A DNA stretch of 7,307 nt from JBHHYN01 sp046757565 (GTDB taxonomy: Bacteria; Pseudomonadota; Gammaproteobacteria; Eutrophobiales; Eutrophobiaceae). Below, in pieces: positions 5,779 through 7,307 of this stretch; position 1 is the first letter of the stretch; each line of letters opens with the position of its first letter. The stretch is taken from the NCBI GenBank assembly GCA_046757565.1, contig JBHHYN010000132.1, positions 1 to 7,307 of the forward strand, written 5' to 3'. Both the position numbers and the translations under genes were made by a program. Below the pieces are notes generated by a model that saw nothing but the letters and a program-made list of their open reading frames with translations, was not told the origin of the DNA and did not search any database.

Positions 5779-6759
5779 ATGACTCTTCGCTGGCAACCCT
5801 GCACCGATATGGAGATGCTGGCGCGGCGGGCACGGCTGCTGCAACAGGTCCGGGCGTTCATGGCCGAACGATCGATTCTGGAAGTGGAGACACCGATACT
5901 GAACAGGGGCGGTAACCCCGATCCGAACATCGCTAACCTCATGGTGCAACTCTCCCTGCCGGCCGGAGAACACTCTTTTTACCTGCATACCTCACCGGAG
6001 TTTGCCATGAAACGGCTGCTGGCGGCAGGTTCCGGACCGATTTTCCAGATCGCCAGAGTATTTCGTGATGGTGAATCCGGTAACATGCATGAACCGGAAT
6101 TTTCCATGCTCGAATGGTACCGGCCGGGGTTCGATCATCATGCCTTAATGGATGAGATCGAGGCATTGCTCCGTTCATTACAGTTTGCCGGTTGCGAACG
6201 TGTTACTTATGCAGAGGTATTCCAGCACTATGCAGGGCTTAATCCCCATCAGGCAGGCCTCGCCGAGTTGCAGGAGAAGGCCGGAATGCTCGGTCTCAAC
6301 CTGGTCACGGAGAGCCGGGGCATGCTGCTTGATTTCATCTTCAGTCACTCGGTGACAGTGGCCCTGGGTCAGGAGCATCCGCTATTTGTCTATGACTACC
6401 CCGCTTGTCAGGCATCACTCGCGCGCATCAGGTCCGGTCAACCTGATCTGGCGGAACGTTTTGAGTTGTTTATATCAGGTATGGAAATAGCTAATGGATT
6501 CAATGAATTATGCGATAGTCTTGAACAAAAACATAGGTTTGATATGGAGAACGAAGTCCGTCACCAGGCCGGCTTGCCCAGGGTATGTATTGATGAACGC
6601 TTCCTTGGGTCACTGGTGCATGGCCTGCCACCATGCGCCGGCGTCGCTGTGGGGCTGGATCGTTTGCTGATGGCTCTCTCCGGCAGTAAACGCCTCCAGG
6701 ATGTGATAGCCTTTTCCCCGTCCCGGGACGTGACGGGGCCGGATCCGATCCAGGAGTGA
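5779..6759 (+). CDS. epmA: EF-P--(R)-beta-lysine ligase EpmA (PoxA/GenX/YjeA), 326 aa
   Basis: A class II lysyl-tRNA synthetase paralog that activates (R)-beta-lysine with ATP and joins it to K34 of EF-P instead of to tRNA. It consists of the catalytic domain only and lacks the N-terminal anticodon-binding OB domain of LysS, as expected for EpmA. Motif 1 is ILEVETPIL (33-41), motif 2 is RVFRDGESGNMHEPEFSMLEWYRP (93-116), and motif 3 is GVAVGLDRLLM (288-298). A290 lies where E. coli EpmA has A298, a residue known to favour beta- over alpha-lysine; LysRS has glycine there. TSPEF (71-75) matches TSPEY, and EIANGFNEL (236-244) is the substrate-side motif. The ATG at 5779 is chosen because WQP directly follows, as in E. 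coli, and the length is 326 (325 there). Its GGAG is only 2 bases away, so a TTG at 5767 (four residues longer) is possible. efp ends 27 bases upstream. Confidence 0.96.
   Translation: MTLRWQPCTDMEMLARRARLLQQVRAFMAERSILEVETPILNRGGNPDPNIANLMVQLSLPAGEHSFYLHTSPEFAMKRLLAAGSGPIFQIARVFRDGESGNMHEPEFSMLEWYRPGFDHHALMDEIEALLRSLQFAGCERVTYAEVFQHYAGLNPHQAGLAELQEKAGMLGLNLVTESRGMLLDFIFSHSVTVALGQEHPLFVYDYPACQASLARIRSGQPDLAERFELFISGMEIANGFNELCDSLEQKHRFDMENEVRHQAGLPRVCIDERFLGSLVHGLPPCAGVAVGLDRLLMALSGSKRLQDVIAFSPSRDVTGPDPIQE
6752..6756 (+). promoter_or_regulatory. Ribosome binding site of the small downstream gene, inside epmA
   Basis: AGGAG lies within the last two sense codons of epmA, 7 bases before the ATG at 6764. 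It is the clearest ribosome binding site among the genes of this operon and implies coupled translation with epmA. Confidence 0.6.
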
Positions 6760-6763
6760 ATGC

Positions 6764-7252
6764 ATGGGGATTTACTCAGTTGATAAGCTGGTTGCCGAAG
6801 CCAGGCGCCTCGCACGGGAATACCGTGAAGCGACAGGCAAAACCCTGCCGATAACGGCAGAGATCGCTATTAATGATGCCATCCGGCTGTTAACACTCAC
6901 CCCTGCCGGGAGAGATGATCGCGGCTTCGACGCCACCATGCTATACCGTGGCGACACGTTACGCGTCCAGATAAAGGGTCGGGTGATCTTCAATGAAAGA
7001 AAATCGGGGTACAGGCTGGGGCAGTTGAAGTTGGAACAGAGCTGGCAGGCAACCCTGCTGGTGCTCATGAACTCTGAATTCGAACCGGACGAGATCTATC
7101 TGGCCCACCGCGATGCTATCCTGAACGTCCTGGATAAAAGCAAAAGCAGGCGTGGCGCCATTTCAGTTGCCCGGTTCAAGGCTATTGGCGAACTGGTATG
7201 GAGCGAGGCAAACGGTCTCGAGGATGACGGTTACTGGACGAATGTAGGATAA
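6764..7252 (+). CDS. Uncharacterised protein with PD-(D/E)XK-like residue pattern, 162 aa
   Basis: I do not recognise a named gene. What can be seen: a helical N-terminal part (about 1-45) with an acidic residue E33 in PITAEIAINDAIRLL, then GFDAT (54-58) with D56, and a strand LRVQIKGR (66-73) with Q69-x-K71. The order E ... D ... Q-x-K is the usual active-site pattern of the PD-(D/E)XK nuclease-like fold, where the N-terminal helix gives the E and the core strands give D and (E/Q)xK. The fold and any nuclease activity are inferences from these few residues. The C-terminal part (about 110-162) holds a basic stretch KSKSRRG (126-132) and an acidic tail. No signal peptide or membrane segment is visible. 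It starts 4 bases after the epmA stop with a good AGGAG site, so it is probably the last gene of the efp-epmA transcript. No terminator follows within the window. Confidence 0.8.
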   Translation: MGIYSVDKLVAEARRLAREYREATGKTLPITAEIAINDAIRLLTLTPAGRDDRGFDATMLYRGDTLRVQIKGRVIFNERKSGYRLGQLKLEQSWQATLLVLMNSEFEPDEIYLAHRDAILNVLDKSKSRRGAISVARFKAIGELVWSEANGLEDDGYWTNVG

Positions 7253-7265
7253 TTTTTTGTCATTG

Positions 7266-7275
7266 GTCATATGAC
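7266..7275. repeat. 10-bp palindrome GTCATATGAC at the head of the heptamer array
   Basis: A perfect palindrome sits 13 bases after the last gene. GAC-led heptamers run rightward from it on the plus strand and, less perfectly (GACCAAT then GACAAAA), leftward on the minus strand. It may mark the centre of a larger inverted element whose right side continues past the window. Confidence 0.5.
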
Positions 7276-7307
7276 AAGGGACAAATGACAAGGGACAAAT
7301 GACAAGG
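7273..7307. repeat. Tandem heptamer array, GACAAGG/GACAAAT alternating
   Basis: Five consecutive 7-bp units alternate GACAAGG and GACAAAT (7273-7279, 7280-7286, 7287-7293, 7294-7300, 7301-7307), equal to a 14-bp period. All units share GACAA exactly. The array is cut by the window end, so the total copy number is unknown. It is not coding: the plus frames close quickly. Confidence 0.9.

Noticed and set aside
5406..5942. Minus-strand open frame of 178 codons across efp and epmA
   Set aside because: It spans two certain genes on the other strand, and its translation is serine- and threonine-rich without domain logic, typical of an antisense shadow.
7253..7285. Possible intrinsic terminator after the last gene (TTTGTC pairing with GACAAA around GTCATATGAC)
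   Set aside because: The T-run precedes the hairpin on the plus strand and would read as A on the minus strand. The stem is also interrupted and AT-rich.
1..7307. A mobile element, defence island, CRISPR or wholly new multi-gene system
   Set aside because: No recombinase, direct repeat-spacer pattern, inverted terminal repeats or attachment site was seen. All but one gene belong to known families, so the novelty is limited to the small terminal gene and the intergenic repeats.

Overview
The window reads as chromosomal core sequence of a gammaproteobacterium. The ParC, EF-P, EpmA and EpmB proteins all follow their Escherichia coli relatives closely along their length. EF-P carries the lysine (K34) that defines the beta-lysylation type, and base composition is moderate in GC. 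The genus cannot be read from the sequence. There are no transposases, integrases, phage genes, tRNAs, rRNAs or CRISPR arrays.

Left third: positions 1-88 hold no gene I can support. A minus-strand pair follows, an NnrU-family membrane protein (933-1490) and a family 2 glycosyltransferase (89-919), separated by 13 bases and probably co-transcribed. The 159-base gap 1491-1649 separates nnrU from the divergent parC and holds a dyad of TTGCAAT/ATTGCAA arms that looks like an operator. parC (1650-3914, plus strand) is full length and encodes the DNA topoisomerase IV A subunit.

Middle: parC and epmB converge on the gap 3915-4147. It holds a two-way intrinsic terminator (3917-3940), a 10-bp inverted repeat enclosing a strong Shine-Dalgarno sequence and an 11-codon frame, and a dispersed-repeat-type palindrome (4085-4104) of the dRS3-like class.

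Right half: this is the EF-P modification module. epmB (minus, 4148-5167) diverges from efp (plus, start GTG 5182), which is followed by epmA (5779-6759) and a tightly coupled small gene (6764-7252). EpmB isomerises alpha-lysine to (R)-beta-lysine, EpmA attaches it to K34 of EF-P, and modified EF-P relieves ribosome stalling at proline runs. The small fourth gene is not recognised by name. It carries an E / D / Q-x-K residue pattern like the PD-(D/E)XK nuclease fold, and its ribosome binding site lies inside the end of epmA. After it, at the window edge, a tandem array of 7-bp units (GACAAGG/GACAAAT) begins and runs off the end.

Most of the window is well-known biology. The parts that deserve a second look are the nuclease-like gene attached to the EF-P operon, the heptamer array next to it, and the structured gap between parC and epmB.
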